Assembly: GCF_029227915.1 (NCBI RefSeq)
Contig: NC_079876.1
Coordinates: 39,105,828 to 39,169,827 of the forward strand
Direction of reading: 5' to 3'
DNA length: 64,000 bases
Origin: Hydractinia symbiolongicarpus
Taxonomy: Eukaryota > Cnidaria > Hydrozoa > Anthoathecata > Hydractiniidae
The translations under genes were made by a program, and so were the position numbers. How positions within the stretch are numbered: the first letter of the stretch is position 1; each line of letters starts with the position of its first letter. The notes under the pieces were generated by a model. That model worked only from the letters and a program-made list of their open reading frames with translations, was not told the DNA's origin and made no database searches. This document shows, piece by piece, positions 24,180 to 38,000 of the stretch.

Positions 24180-26630
24180 CGTTTGGGAAATGCGTTTACT
24201 CCCTGGGTACTTTCTTTGTATACTTTTGACTATACGGGCCGAGTCCAGGATTTACGGGAAATCGCAGGTTTTCGTTTGCCGGCGATTAAACTTCTTTTAT
24301 TCAGCGTCTCATGAAAAATGAAAACATTTTTAAAAACTTTAAGTCTCATGCGTTTTAGTGGTGAAAAAGTAATTTAAAAAATCGTTCGGGAAATGAGTTT
24401 ACTCCCTGGGTACTTTCTTTGTATACTTTTGACTATACGGGCCGAGTCCAGGATTTACGGGAAATCGCAGGTTTTCGTTTGCCGGCGATTAAACTTCTTT
24501 TATTCAGCGTCTCATCAAAAATGAAAACATTTTTGAAAACTACAAGTCTCATGCGTTTTAGTGGTGAAAAAGTAATTTAAAAAATCGTTCGGAAAATGAG
24601 TTTACTCCCTGGGTACTTTCTTTGTATACTTTTGACTATACGGGCCAAGCCCGGGATTTACGGGAAATCGCGAGTTTTCGTTTGCCGGCGATTAAACTTC
24701 TTTTATTCAGCGTCTCATCAAAAATGAAAACATTTTTGAAAACTACAAGTCTCATGCGTTTTAGTGGTGAAAAAATAATTTAAAAAATCGTTCGGGAAAG
24801 GAGTTTACTTCCTGGATACTTTCTTTGTATACTTTTGACTATACGGACCAAGCCGGGATTTACGGAAAATCGCGGGTTTTCGTTTGCCGGCGATTAAACT
24901 TCTTTTATTTAGCGTCTCATCAAAAATGAAAACATTTTTAAAAACTACAAGTCTTATGCGTTTTAGTGGCGAAAAAATAATTTTAAAAATCGTTCTGGAA
25001 ATGAGTTTACTCACAGGGTACTTTCTTTGTATACATTCGACTATACGTGCCAAGCCCGGGATTTACGGGAAATCGCGGGTTTTCGTTTGCCGGCGATTAA
25101 ACTGCTTTTATTCAGCGTCTCATCAAATATGAAAATATTTTTGAAAACTACAAGTCTCATGCGTTTAGTGGTAAAAAAATAATATAAAAAATCGTTCGGG
25201 AAATGAGTTTACTCCCTGGGTACTTTCTTTGTATACTTTTGACTATACGGGCCAAGCCCTGGATTTACGGGAAATCGCGGGTTTTCGTTTGCCGGCGATT
25301 ATACTTCTTTTATTCAGCGTCTCATCAAAAATGAAAACATTTTTAAAAACTACAAGTCTTATGCGTTTTAGTGCTGAAAAAATAATTTAAAAAATCGTTC
25401 TGGAAATGAGTTTACTCCCTGTGTACTTTCTTTGTATACTTTTGACTATACGGGCCGAATCCGGGATTTAGGGAAATCGCAGGTTTTCGTTTGCCGGCGA
25501 TTAAACTGCTTTTATTCAGCGTCTCATCAAAAGTGAAAACATTTTTGAAAACTACAAGTCTCATGCGATTTAGTAGTGAAAAAATAATTTAAAAAATCGT
25601 TTGGGAAATGAGTTTACTCCCTGGGTACTTTCTTTGTATACTTTTGAATATACGGGCCAAGCCGGGATTTACGGGAAATCGCGGGTTTTCCTTTGCCGGC
25701 GATTAAACTTCTTTTATTCAGCATCTCATCAAAAATGAAAACATTTTTAAAAACTACAAGTCTTATGCGTTTTAGTGGTGAAAAAATAATTTAAAAAATC
25801 GTTCTGGATATGAGTTTACTCACAGCGTACTTTCTTTGTATACATTCGACTATACGTGCCAAGCCCGGGATTTACGGGAAATCGCGGGTTTTCGTTTGCC
25901 GGCGATTAAACTGCTTTTATTCAGCGTCTCATCAAAAATGAAAACATTCTTGAAAACTACAAGTCTCATGCGTTTTAGTGGTGAAATAATAATTTAAGAA
26001 ATCGTTCGGGAAATGAGTTTACTCCCTGGGTACTTTCTTTGTATACTTTTGACTATACGTGCCGAGTCCAGGATTTACGGGAAATCGCAGGTTTTCGTTT
26101 GCCGGCGATTAAACTTGTTTTATTCAGCGTCTCATCAAAAATGAAAACATTTTTGAAAACTACAAGTCTCATGCGTTTTAGTGGTGAAAAAGTAATTTAA
26201 AAAATCGTTCGGGAAATGCGTTTACTCCCTGGGTACTTTCTTTGTATACTTTTGACTATACGGGCCAAGCCCGGGATTTACGGGAAATCGCGAGTTTTCG
26301 TTTGCCGGCGATTAAACTTCTTTTATTCAGCGTCTCATCAAAAATGAAAACATTTTTAAAAACTACAAGTCTCATGCGTTTTAGTGGTGAAAAAATAATT
26401 TAAAAAATCGTTCGGGAAATGAGTTTACTCACTGGGTACTTTCCTTGTATACTTTTAACTATACGGGCCGAGTCCGGGATTTACGGGAAATCGCGGGTTT
26501 TCGTTTGCCGGCGATTAAACATCTTTTATTCAGCGTCTCATCAAAAATGAAAACTTTTTTAAAAACTACAAGTCTCATGTGCTTTAGTGGTGAAATAATA
26601 ATTTAAAAAATCGTTTGGGAAATGAGTTTA
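24180..26630 (+). repeat. Segment shared by three places in the array (offsets 8088 and 5794 bp)
   Basis: The sequence from GTTTGGGAAATGCG at 24181 matches that at 16093, an offset of 8088 bp, through the ACTTCCTGG, CTGG and TTTAGTGGTAAA units. The same region matches 30.0-32.2 kb at an offset of 5794 bp; for instance AAACTTGTTTTATTC, seen at 26111, recurs at 31905. Near 26.4 and 32.2 kb the registers part by one monomer, after which the match resumes near 26412 and 32405. This makes a segmental duplication of satellite on satellite. Confidence 0.85.
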
Positions 26631-26805
26631 CTCCCTGGGTACTTTCTTTGTATACTTTTGACTATACGGGCCGAGTCCAGGATTTACGGGAAATCGCAGG
26701 TTTTCGTTTGCCGGCGATTAAACTTCTTTTATTCAGCGTCTCATGAAAAATGAAAACATTTTTAAAAACTTCAAGTCTCATGCGTTTTAGTGGTGAAAAA
26801 GTAAT

Positions 26806-29475
26806 TTAAAAAATCGTTCGGGAAATGAGTTTACTCCCTGGGTACTTTCTTTGTATACTTTTGACTATACGGTTCGAGTCCAGGATTTACGGGAAATCGC
26901 AGGTTTTCGTTTGCCGGCGATTAAACTTCTTTTATTCAGCGTCTCATCAAAAATGAAAACATTTTTGAAAACTACAAGTCTCATGCGTTTTAGTGGTGAA
27001 AAAGTAATTTAAAAAATCGTTCGGAAAATGAGTTTACTCCCTGGGTACTTTCTTTGTATACTTTTGACTATGCGGGCCAAGCCGGGGATTTACGGGAAAT
27101 CGCGAGTTTTCGTTTGCCGGCGATTAAACTTCTTTTATTCAGCGTCTCATCAAAAATGAAAACATTTTTGAAAACTACAAGTCTCATGCGTTTTAGTGGT
27201 GAAAAAATAATTTAAAAAATCGTTCGGGAAATGAGTTTACTTCCTGGGTACTTTCTTTGTATACTTTTGACTATACGGACCAAGCCGGGATTTACGGAAA
27301 ATCGCGGGTTTTCGTTTGCCGGCGATTAAACTTCTTTTATTTAGCGTCTCATCAAAAATGAAAACATTTTTAAAAACTACAAGTCTTATGCGTTTTAGTG
27401 GTGAAAAAATAATTTAAAAAATCGTTCTGGAAATGAGTTTACTCACAGGGTACTTTCTTTGTATACATTCGACTATACGGGCCAAGCCCCGAATTTACGG
27501 GAAAACGCGGGATTTCGTTTGCCGGCGATTAAACCTCTTTCATTAAGCGTTTCATCAAAAATGAAAACATTTTTGAATACTACAAGTCTCATGCGTTTTA
27601 GTGGTGAAAAAATAATTCAAAAAGTCGTTCGGGAAATGAGTTTACTTCCTGGGTACTTTCTTTGTATACTTTTGACTATACGGGCCGAGTCCGGGATTTA
27701 CGGGAAATCGCGGATTTTCGTTTGCCGGCGATTAAACTTCTTTTATTCAGCGTCCCATCAAATATGAAAATATTTTTGAAAACTAAAAGTATCATGCGTT
27801 TAGTGGTAAAAAAATAATATAAAAAATCGTTCGGGAAATGAGTTTACTCCCTGGGTACTTTCTTTGTATACTTTTGACTATACGGGCCAAGCCCGGGATT
27901 TACGGAAAATCGCGGGTTTTCGTTTGCCGGCAATTAAACTTCTTTTATTTAGCGTCTCATCAAAAATGAAAACATTTTTAAAAACTACAAGTCTTATGCG
28001 TTTTAGTGGTGAAAAAATAATTTAAAAAATCGTTCTGGAAATGAGTTTACTCACAGGGTACTTTCCTTGTATACATTCGACTATACGGGCCAAGCCCCGA
28101 ATTTACGGGAAAACGCGGGATTTCGTTAGAAAAAAAATCGTTAAAAAATCGTTCGGGAAATGAGTTTACTCCCTGGGTACTTTCTTTGTATACTTTTGAC
28201 TATACGGTTCGAGTCCAGGATTTACGGGAAATCGCAGGTTTTCGTTTGCCGGCGATTAAACTTCTTTTATTCAGCGTCTCATCAAAAATGAAAACATTTT
28301 TGAAAACTACAAGTCTCATGCGTTTTAGTGGTGAAAAAGTAATTTAAAAAATCGTTCGGAAAATGAGTTTACTCCCTGGGTACTTTCTTTGTATACTTTT
28401 GACTATGCGGGCCAAGCCGGGGATTTACGGGAAATCGCGAGTTTTCGTTTGCCGGCGATTAAACTTCTTTTATTCAGCGTCTCATCAAAAATGAAAACAT
28501 TTTTGAAAACTACAAGTCTCATGCGTTTTAGTGGTGAAAAAATAATTTAAAAAATCGTTCGGGAAATGAGTTTACTTCCTGGGTACTTTCTTTGTATACT
28601 TTTGACTATACGGACCAAGCCGGGATTTACGGAAAATCGCGGGTTTTCGTTTGCCGGCGATTAAACTTCTTTTATTTAGCGTCTCATCAAAAATGAAAAC
28701 ATTTTTAAAAACTACAAGTCTTATGCGTTTTAGTGGTGAAAAAATAATTTAAAAAATCGTTCTGGAAATGAGTTTACTCACAGGGTACTTTCTTTGTATA
28801 CATTCGACTATACGGGCCAAGCCCCGAATTTACGGGAAAACGCGGGATTTCGTTTGCCGGCGATTAAACCTCTTTCATTAAGCGTTTCATCAAAAATGAA
28901 AACATTTTTGAATACTACAAGTCTCATGCGTTTTAGTGGTGAAAAAATAATTCAAAAAGTCGTTCGGGAAATGAGTTTACTTCCTGGGTACTTTCTTTGT
29001 ATACTTTTGACTATACGGGCCGAGTCCGGGATTTACGGGAAATCGCGGATTTTCGTTTGCCGGCGATTAAACTTCTTTTATTCAGCGTCCCATCAAATAT
29101 GAAAATATTTTTGAAAACTAAAAGTATCATGCGTTTAGTGGTAAAAAAATAATATAAAAAATCGTTCGGGAAATGAGTTTACTCCCTGGGTACTTTCTTT
29201 GTATACTTTTGACTATACGGGCCAAGCCCGGGATTTACGGAAAATCGCGGGTTTTCGTTTGCCGGCAATTAAACTTCTTTTATTTAGCGTCTCATCAAAA
29301 ATGAAAACATTTTTAAAAACTACAAGTCTTATGCGTTTTAGTGGTGAAAAAATAATTTAAAAAATCGTTCTGGAAATGAGTTTACTGACAGGGTACTTTC
29401 CTTGTATACATTCGACTATACGGGCCAAGCCCCGAATTTACGGGAAAACGCGGGATTTCGTTTGCCGGCAATTAA
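26806..29475 (+). repeat. 1335-bp tandem duplication of about 6.6 monomers
   Basis: The ACGGTTCGAGTCC variant near 26870 recurs near 28205, and an E monomer near 27459 recurs near 28794; both spacings are 1335 bp. This is not a whole number of monomers (six would be about 1216 bp). The first copy stops inside an E monomer, at TTTCGTT ending 28127, before its GCCGGC core. After a short A-rich insert the second copy starts inside the A/T linker at about 28141. Other HOR joins in this window keep monomer register. Confidence 0.87.
28116..28155 (+). repeat. Off-register breakpoint and truncated monomer
   Basis: An E monomer is cut after GGGATTTCGTT (ending 28127) and followed by AGAAAAAAAATCG at 28128-28140, then by TTAAAAAATCGTTCGGG of a normal linker. 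The block AAAAAATCGTT therefore occurs twice in a row, at about 28132-28142 and 28143-28153. About 85 bp of monomer, from GCCGGC through TTTTAGTGG, is missing. Microhomology-mediated or replication-slippage joining would explain it. Confidence 0.85.
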
Positions 29476-32400
29476 ACCTCTTTCATTAAGCGTTTCATCA
29501 ATAATGAAAACATTTTTGAATACTACAAGTCTCATGCGTTTTAGTGGTGAAAAAATAATTTAAAAAATCGTTCGGGAAATGAGTTTACTCCCTGGGTACT
29601 TTCTTTGAATACTTTGGACTATACGAGCCGAGTCCGGGATTTACGGGAAATCGCGGATTTTCGTTTGCCGGCAATTAAACCTCTTTCATTAAGCGTTTCA
29701 TCAATAATGAAAACATTTTTGAATACTACAAGTCTCATGCGTTTTAGTGGTGAAAAAATAATATAAAAAATCGTTCGGGAAATGAGTTTACTCCCTGGGT
29801 ACTTTCTTTGTATACTTTTGACTATACGGGCCAAGCCCGGGATTTACGGGAAATCGCGGGTTTTCGTTTGCCGGCGATTAAACTTCTTTTATTCAGCGTC
29901 TCATCAAAAATGAAAACATTTTTGAAAACTACAAGTCTCATGCGTTTTAGTGGTGAAAAAATAATTTAAAAAATCGTTCGGGAAATGATTTTACTTCCTT
30001 GGTACTTTCTTTGTATACTTTTGACTATACGGACCAAGCCGGGATTTACGGAAAATCGCGGGTTTTCGTTTGCCGGCGATTAAACTTCTTTTATTTAGCG
30101 TCTCATCAAAAATGAAAACATTTTTAAAAACTACAAGTCTTATGCGTTTTAGTGGTGAAAAAATAATTTAAAAAATCGTTCGGGAAATGAGTTTACTCCC
30201 TGGGTACTTTCTTTGTATACTTTTGACTATACGGGCCGAGTCCAGGATTTACGGGAAATCGCAGGTTTTCGTTTGCCGGCGATTAAACTTCTTTTATTCA
30301 GCGTCTCATCAAAAATGAAAACATTTTTGAAAACTACAAGTCTCATGCGTTTTAGTGGTGAAAAAGTAATTTAAAAAATCGTTCGGAAAATGAGTTTACT
30401 CCCTGGGTACTTTCTTTGTATACTTTTGACTATACGGGCCAAGCCCGGGATTTACGGGAAATCGCGAGTTTTCGTTTGCCGGCGATTAAACTTCTTTTAT
30501 TCAGCGTCTCATCAAAAATGAAAACATTTTTGAAAACTACAAGTCTCATGCGTTTTAGTGGTGAAAAAATAATTTAAAAAATCGTTCGGGAAAGGAGTTT
30601 ACTTCCTGGATACTTTCTTTGTATACTTTTGACTATACGGACCAAGCCGGGATTTACGGAAAATCGCGGGTTTTCGTTTGCCGGCGATTAAACTTCTTTT
30701 ATTTAGCGTCTCATCAAAAATGAAAACATTTTTAAAAACTACAAGTCTTATGCGTTTTAGTGGCGAAAAATTAATTTTAAAAATCGTTTTGGAAATGAGT
30801 TTACTCACAGGGTACTTTCTTTGTATACATTCGACTATACGTGCCAAGCCCGGCATTTACGGGAAATCGCGGGTTTTCGTTTGCCGGCGATTAAACTGCT
30901 TTTATTCAGCGTCTCATCAAATATGAAAATATTTTTGAAAACTACAAGTCTCATGCGTTTAGTGGTAAAAAAATAATATAAAAAATCGTTCGGGAAATGA
31001 GTTTACTCCCTGGGTACTTTCTTTGTATACTTTTGACTATACGGGCCAAGCCCTGGATTTACGGGAAATCGCGGGTTTTCGTTTGCCGGCGATTATACTT
31101 CTTTTATTCAGCGTCTCATCAAAAATGAAAACATTTTTAAAAACTACAAGTCTTATGCGTTTTAGTGCTGAAAAAATAATTTAAAAAATCGTTCTGGAAA
31201 TGAGTTTACTCCCTGGGTACTTTCTTTGTATACTTTTGACTATACGGGCCGAATCCGGGATTTAGGGAAATCGCAGGTTTTCGTTTGCCGGCGATTAAAC
31301 TGCTTTTATTCAGCGTCTCATCAAAAGTGAAAACATTTTTGAAAACTACAAGTCTCATGCGATTTAGTAGTGAAAAAATAATTTAAAAAATCGTTTGGGA
31401 AATGAGTTTACTCCCTGGGTACTTTCTTTGTATACTTTTGAATATACGGGCCAAGCCGGGATTTACGGGAAATCGCGGGTTTTCCTTTGCCGGCGATTAA
31501 ACTTCTTTTATTCAGCATCTCATCAAAAATGAAAACATTTTTAAAAACTACAAGTCTTATGCGTTTTAGTGGTGAAAAAATAATTTAAAAAATCGTTCTG
31601 GATATGAGTTTACTCACAGCGTACTTTCTTTGTATACATTCGACTATACGTGCCAAGCCCGGGATATACGGGAAATCGCGGGTTTTCGTTTGCCGGCGAT
31701 TAAACTGCTTTTATTCAGCGTCTCATCAAAAATGAAAACATTCTTGAAAACTACAAGTCTCATGCGTTTTAGTGGTGAAATAATAATTTAAGAAATCGTT
31801 CGGGAAATGAGTTTACTCCCTGGGTACTTTCTTTGTATACTTTTGACTATACGTGCCGAGTCCAGGATTTACGGGAAATCGCAGGTTTTCGTTTGCCGGC
31901 GATTAAACTTGTTTTATTCAGCGTCTCATCAAAAATGAAAACATTTTTGAAAACTACAAGTCTCATGCGTTTTAGTGGTGAAAAAGTAATTTAAAAAATC
32001 GTTCGGGAAATGCGTTTACTCCCTGGGTACTTTCTTTGTATACTTTTGACTATACGGGCCAAGCCCGGGATTTACGGGAAATCGCGAGTTTTCGTTTGCC
32101 GGCGATTAAACTTCTTTTATTCAGCGTCTCATCAAAAATGAAAACATTTTTAAAAACTACAAGTCTCATGCGTTTTAGTGGTGAAAAAATAATTTAAAAA
32201 ATCGTTCGGGAAATGAGTTTACTTCCTGGGTACTTTCTTTGTATACTTTTGACTATACGGACCAAGCCGAGATTTACGGGAAATCGCGGGTTTTCGTTTG
32301 CCGGCGATTAAACTTCTTTTATTTAGCGTCTCATCAAAAATGAAAACATTTTTAAAAACTACAAGTCTTATGCGTTTTAGTGCTGAAAAAATAATTTAAA

Positions 32401-35060
32401 AAATCGTTCGGAAAATGAGTTTACTCACTGGGTACTTTCCTTGTATACTTTTAACTATACGGGCCGAGTCCGGGATTTACGGGAAATCGCGGGTTTTCGT
32501 TTGCCGGCGATTAAACATCTTTTATTCAGCGTCTCATCAAAAATGAAAACTTTTTTAAAAACTACAAGTCTCATGTGCTTTAGTGGTGAAATAATAATTT
32601 AAAAAATCGTTTGGGAAATGAGTTTACTCCCTGGGTACTTTCTTTGTATACTTTTGACTATACGGGCCGAGTCCAGGATTTACGTGAAATCGCAGGTTTT
32701 CGTTTGCCGGCGATTAAACTTCTTTTATTCAGCGTCTCATGAAAAATGAAAACATTTTTAAAAACTTCAAGTCTCATGCGTTTTAGTGGTGAAAAAGTAA
32801 TTTAAAAAATCGTTCGGGAAATGAGTTTACTCCCTGGGTACTTTCTTTGTATACTTTTGACTATACGGGTCGAGTCCAGGATTTACGGGAAATCGCAGGT
32901 TTTCGTTTACCGGCGATTAAACTTCTTTTATTCAGCGTCTCATCAAAAATGAAAACATTTTTGAAAACTACAAGTCTCATGCGTTTTAGTGGTGAAAAAG
33001 TAATTTAAAAAATCGTTCGGAAAATGAGTTTACTCCCTGGGTACTTTCTTTGTATACTTTTGACTATGCGGGCCAAGCCCGGGATTTACGGGAAATCGCG
33101 AGTTTTCGTTTGCCGGCGATTAAACTTCTTTTATTCAGCGTCTCATCAAAAATGAAAACATTTTTGAAAACTACAAGTCTCATGCATTTTAGTGGTGAAA
33201 AAATAATTTAAAAAATCGTTCGGGAAATGAGTTTACTTCCTGGGTACTTTCTTTGTATACTTTTGACTATACGGACCAAGCCGGGATTTACGGAAAATCG
33301 CGGGTTTTCGTTTGCCGGCGATTAAACTTCTTTTATTTAGCGTCTCATCAAAAATGAAAACATTTTTAAAAACTACAAGTCTTATGCGTTTTAGTGGTGA
33401 AAAAATAATTTAAAAAATCGTTCTGGAAATGAGTTTACTCACAGGGTACTTTCTTTGTATACATTCGACTATACGGGCCAAGCCCCGAATTTACGGGAAA
33501 ACGCGGGATTTCGTTTGCCGGCGATTAAACCTCTTTCATTAAGCGTTTCATCAAAAATGAAAACATTTTTGAATACTACAAGTCTCATGCGTTTAGTGGT
33601 AAAAAAATAATATAAAAAATCGTTCGGGAAATGAGTTTACTCCCTGGGTACTTTCTTTGTATACTTTTGACTATACGGGCCAAGCCCGGGATTTACGGGA
33701 AATCGCGGGTTTTCGTTTGCCGGCGATTAAACTTCTTTTATTCAGCGTCTCATCAAAAATGAAAACATTTTTGAAAACTACAAGTCTCATGCGTTTTAGT
33801 GGTGAAAAAATAATTTAAAAAATCGTTCGGGAAATGATTTTACTTCCTGGGTACTTTCTTTGTATACTTTTGACTATACGGACCAAGCCGGGATTTACGG
33901 AAAATCGCGGGTTTTCGTTTGCCGGCGATTAAACTTCTTTTATTTAGCGTCTCATCAAAAATGAAAACATTTTTAAAAACTACAAGTCTTATGCGTTTTA
34001 GTGGTGAAAAAATAATTTAAAAAATCGTTCTGGAAATGAGTTTACTCACAGGGTACTTTCTTTGTATACATTCGACTATACGGGCCAAGCCCCGAATTTA
34101 CGGGAAAACGCGGGATTTCGTTTGCCGGCGATTAAACCTCTTTCATTAAGCGTTTCATCAAAAATGAAAACATTTTTGAATACTAGAAGTCTCATGCGTT
34201 TTAGTGGTGAAAAAATAATTCAAAAAGTCGTTCGGGAAATGAGTTTACTCCCTGGGTACTTTCTTTGTATACTTTTGACTATACGGGCCGAGTCCGGGAT
34301 TTACGGGAAATCGCGGATTTTCGTTTGCCGGCGATTAAACTTCTTTTATTCAGCGTCCCATCAAATATGAAAATATTTTTGAAAACTACAAGTATCATGC
34401 GTTTAGTGGTAAAAAAATAATATAAAAAATCGTTCGGGAAATGAGTTTACTCCCTGGGTACTTTCTTTGTATACTTTTGACTATACGGGCCAAGCCCGGG
34501 ATTTACGGAAAATCGCGGGTTTTCGTTTGCCGGCGATTAAACTTCTTTTATTTAGCGTCTCATCAAAAATGAAAACATTTTTAAAAACTACAAGTCTTAT
34601 GCGTTTTAGTGGTGAAAAAATAATTTAAAAAATCGTTCTGGAAATGAGTTTACTCACAGGGTACTTTCCTTGTATACATTCGACTATACGGGCCAAGCCC
34701 CGAATTTACGGGAAAACGCGGGATTTCGTTTGCCGGCGATTAAACCTCTTTCATTAAGCGTTTCATCAATAATGAAAACATTTTTGAATACTACAAGTCT
34801 CATGCGTTTTAGTGGTGAAAAAATAATTTAAAAAATCGTTCGGGAAATGAGTTTACTCCCTGGGTACTTTCTTTGAATACTTTTGACTATACGAGCCGAG
34901 TCCGGGATTTACGGGAAATCGCGGATTTTCGTTTGCCGGCGATTAAACTTCTTTTATTCAGCGTCCCATCAAATATGAAAATATTTTTGAAAACTACAAG
35001 TCTCATGCGTTTAGTGGTAAAAAAATAATATAAAAAATCGTTCGGGAAATGAGTTTACTC
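29476..35060 (+). repeat. E/F/C/A satellite, includes second copy of the 24-27 kb segment
   Basis: Units of subtypes E, F and C lead in (29.5-30.0 kb), followed by the 5794-bp-offset copy of the 24.2-26.4 kb segment and then a copy of the 26.4-27.8 kb segment about 6.0 kb downstream of its source. At 33590 an E monomer runs straight into an F-type linker (GCGTTTAGTGGTAAA), another mosaic. Monomers near 29.5, 29.7 and 34.77 kb share the rare CATCAATAATG. No unique sequence was seen. Confidence 0.82.
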
Positions 35061-38000
35061 CCTGGGTACTTTCTTTGTATACTTTTGACTATACGGGCCA
35101 AGCCCGGGATTTACGGGAAATCGCGGGTTTTCGTTTGCCGGCGATTAAACTTCTTTTATTCAGCGTCTCATCAAAAATGAAAACATTTTTAAAAACTACA
35201 AGTCTTATGCGTTTTAGTGGTGAAAAAATAATTCAAAAAATCGTTCTGGAAATGAGTTTACTCACAGGGTACTTTCTTTGTATACATTCGACTATACGTG
35301 CCAAGCCCGGGATTTACGGGAAATCGCGGGTTTTCGTTTGCCGGCGATTAAACTGCTTTTATTCAGCGTCTCATCAAAAATGAAAACATTCTTGAAAACT
35401 ACAAGTCTCATCCGTTTTAGTGGTGAAAAAATAATTTAAAAAATCTTTCTGGAAATGAGTTTACTCCCTGGGTACTTTCTTTGTATACTTTTGACTATAC
35501 GGGCCAAGCCCGGGATTTACGGGAAATCGCGGGTTTTCGTTTGCCGGCGATTAAACTTCTTTTATTCAGGGTCTCATCAAAAATGAAAACATTTTTAAAA
35601 ACTACAAGTCTTATGCGTTTTAGTGGTGAAAAAATAATTTAAAAAATCGTTCTGGAAATGAGTTTACTCACAGGGTACTTTCTTTGTATACATTCGACTA
35701 TACGTGCCAAGCCCGGGATTTACGGGAAATCGCGGGTTTTCGTTTGCCGGCGATTAAACTGCTTTTATTCAGCGTCTCATCAAAAATGAAAACATTCTTG
35801 AAAACTACAAGTCTCATGCGTTTTAGTGGTGAAAAAATAATTTAAAAAAACTTTCTGGAAATGAGTTTACTCACAGGGTAATTTCTTTGTATACATTCGA
35901 CTATACGGGCTAAGCCCCGGATTTACGGGAAATCGCCGATTTTCGTTTGTCGGCGATTAAACTTCTTTTATTCAGCGTCCCATCAAATATGAAAATATTC
36001 TTGAAAACTACAAGTCTCATGCGTTTAGTGGTAAAAAAATAATATAAAAAATCGTTCGGGAAATGAGTTTACTCCCTGGGTACTTTCTTTGTATACTTTT
36101 GACTATACGGGCCAAGCCCTGGATTTACGGGAAATCGCGGGTTTTCGTTTGCCGGCATTTAAACTTCTTTTATTCAGCGTCTCATCAAAAATGAAAATAT
36201 TTTTAAAAACTACAAGTCTTATGCGTTTTAGTGCTGAAAAAATAATTTAAAAAATCGTTCTGGAAATGAGTTTACTCCCTGGATACTTTCTTTGTATACT
36301 TTTGACTATACGGGCCGAGTCCGGGATTTAGGGAAGTCGCGGGTTTTCGTTTGCCGGCGATTAAACTGCTTTTATTCAGCGTCTCATCAAGAATAAAAAT
36401 ATTCTTGAAAACTACAAGTCTCATGTGCTTTAGTGGTGAAAAAATAATTTAAAAAATCGTTTGGGAAATGAGTTTACTCCCTGGGTACTTTCTTTGTATA
36501 CTTTTGACTATACGGGCCGAGTCCAGGATTTACGGGAAATCGCAGGTTTTCGTTTGCCGGCAATTAAACTTCTTTTATTCAGCGTCTCATCAAAAATGAA
36601 AACATTTTTAAAAACTTCAAGTCTCATGCGTTTTAGTGGTGAAAAAGTAATTTAAAAAATCGTTCGGGAAATGAGTTTACTCCCTGGGTACTTTCTTTGT
36701 ATACTTTTGACTATACGGGCCGAGTCCAGGATTTACGGGAAATCGCAGGTTTTCGTTTGCCGGCGATTAAACTTCTTTTATTCAGCGTCTCATCAAAAAT
36801 GAAAACATTTTTGAAAACTGCAAGTCTTATGCGTTTTAGTGCTGAAAAAATAATTTAAAAAATCGTTCTGGAAATGAGTTTACTCACAGGGTACTTTCTT
36901 TGTATACATTCGACTATACGGGCCAAGCCCCGGATTTACGGGAAATCGCGGATTTTCGTTTGTCGGCGATTAAACTTCTTTTATTCAGCGTCCCATCAAA
37001 TATGAAAATATTTTTGAAAACTACAAGTCTCATGCGTTTAGTGGTAAAAAAATAATATAAAAAATCGTTCGGGAAATGAGTTTACTCCCTGGGTACTTTC
37101 TTTGTATACTTTTGACTATACGGGCCAAGCCCTGGATTTACGGGAAATCGCGGGTTTTCGTTTGCCGGCATTTAAACTTCTTTTATTCAGCGTCTCATCA
37201 AAAATGAAAACATTTTTAAAAACTACAAGTCTTATGCGTTTTAGTGCTGAAAAAATAATTTAAAAAATCGTTCTGGAAATGAGTTTACTCCCTGGATACT
37301 TTCTTTGTATACTTTTGACTATACGGGCCGAGTCCGGGATTTAGGGAAGTCGCAGGTTTTCGTTTGCCGGCGATTAAACTGCTTTTATTCAGCGTCTCAT
37401 CAAAAATAAAAATATTCTTGAAAACTACAAGTCTCATGTGCTTTAGTGGTGAAAAAATAATTTAAAAAATCGTTTGGGAAATGAGTTTACTCCCTGGGTA
37501 CTTTCTTTGTATACTTTTGACTATACGGGCCGAGTCCAGGATTTACGGGAAATCGCAGGTTTTCGTTTGCCGGCAATTAAACTTCTTTTATTCAGCGTCT
37601 CATCAAAAATGAAAACATTTTTAAAAACTTCAAGTCTCATGCGTTTTAGTGGTGAAAAAGTAATTTAAAAAATCGTTCGGGAAATGAGTTTACTCCCTGG
37701 GTACTTTCTTTGTATACTTTTGACTATACGGGCCGAGTCCAGGATTTACGGGAAATCGCAGGTTTTCGTTTGCCGGCGATTAAACTTCTTTTATTCAGCG
37801 TCTCATCAAAAATGAAAACATTTTTGAAAACTGCAAGTCTTATGCGTTTTAGTGCTGAAAAAATAATTTAAAAAATCGTTCTGGAAATGAGTTTACTCAC
37901 AGGGTACTTTCTTTGTATACATTCGACTATACGTGCCAAGCCCGGGATTTACGGAAAATCGCGGGTTTTCGTTTGCCGGCGATTAAACTTCTTTTAATCA

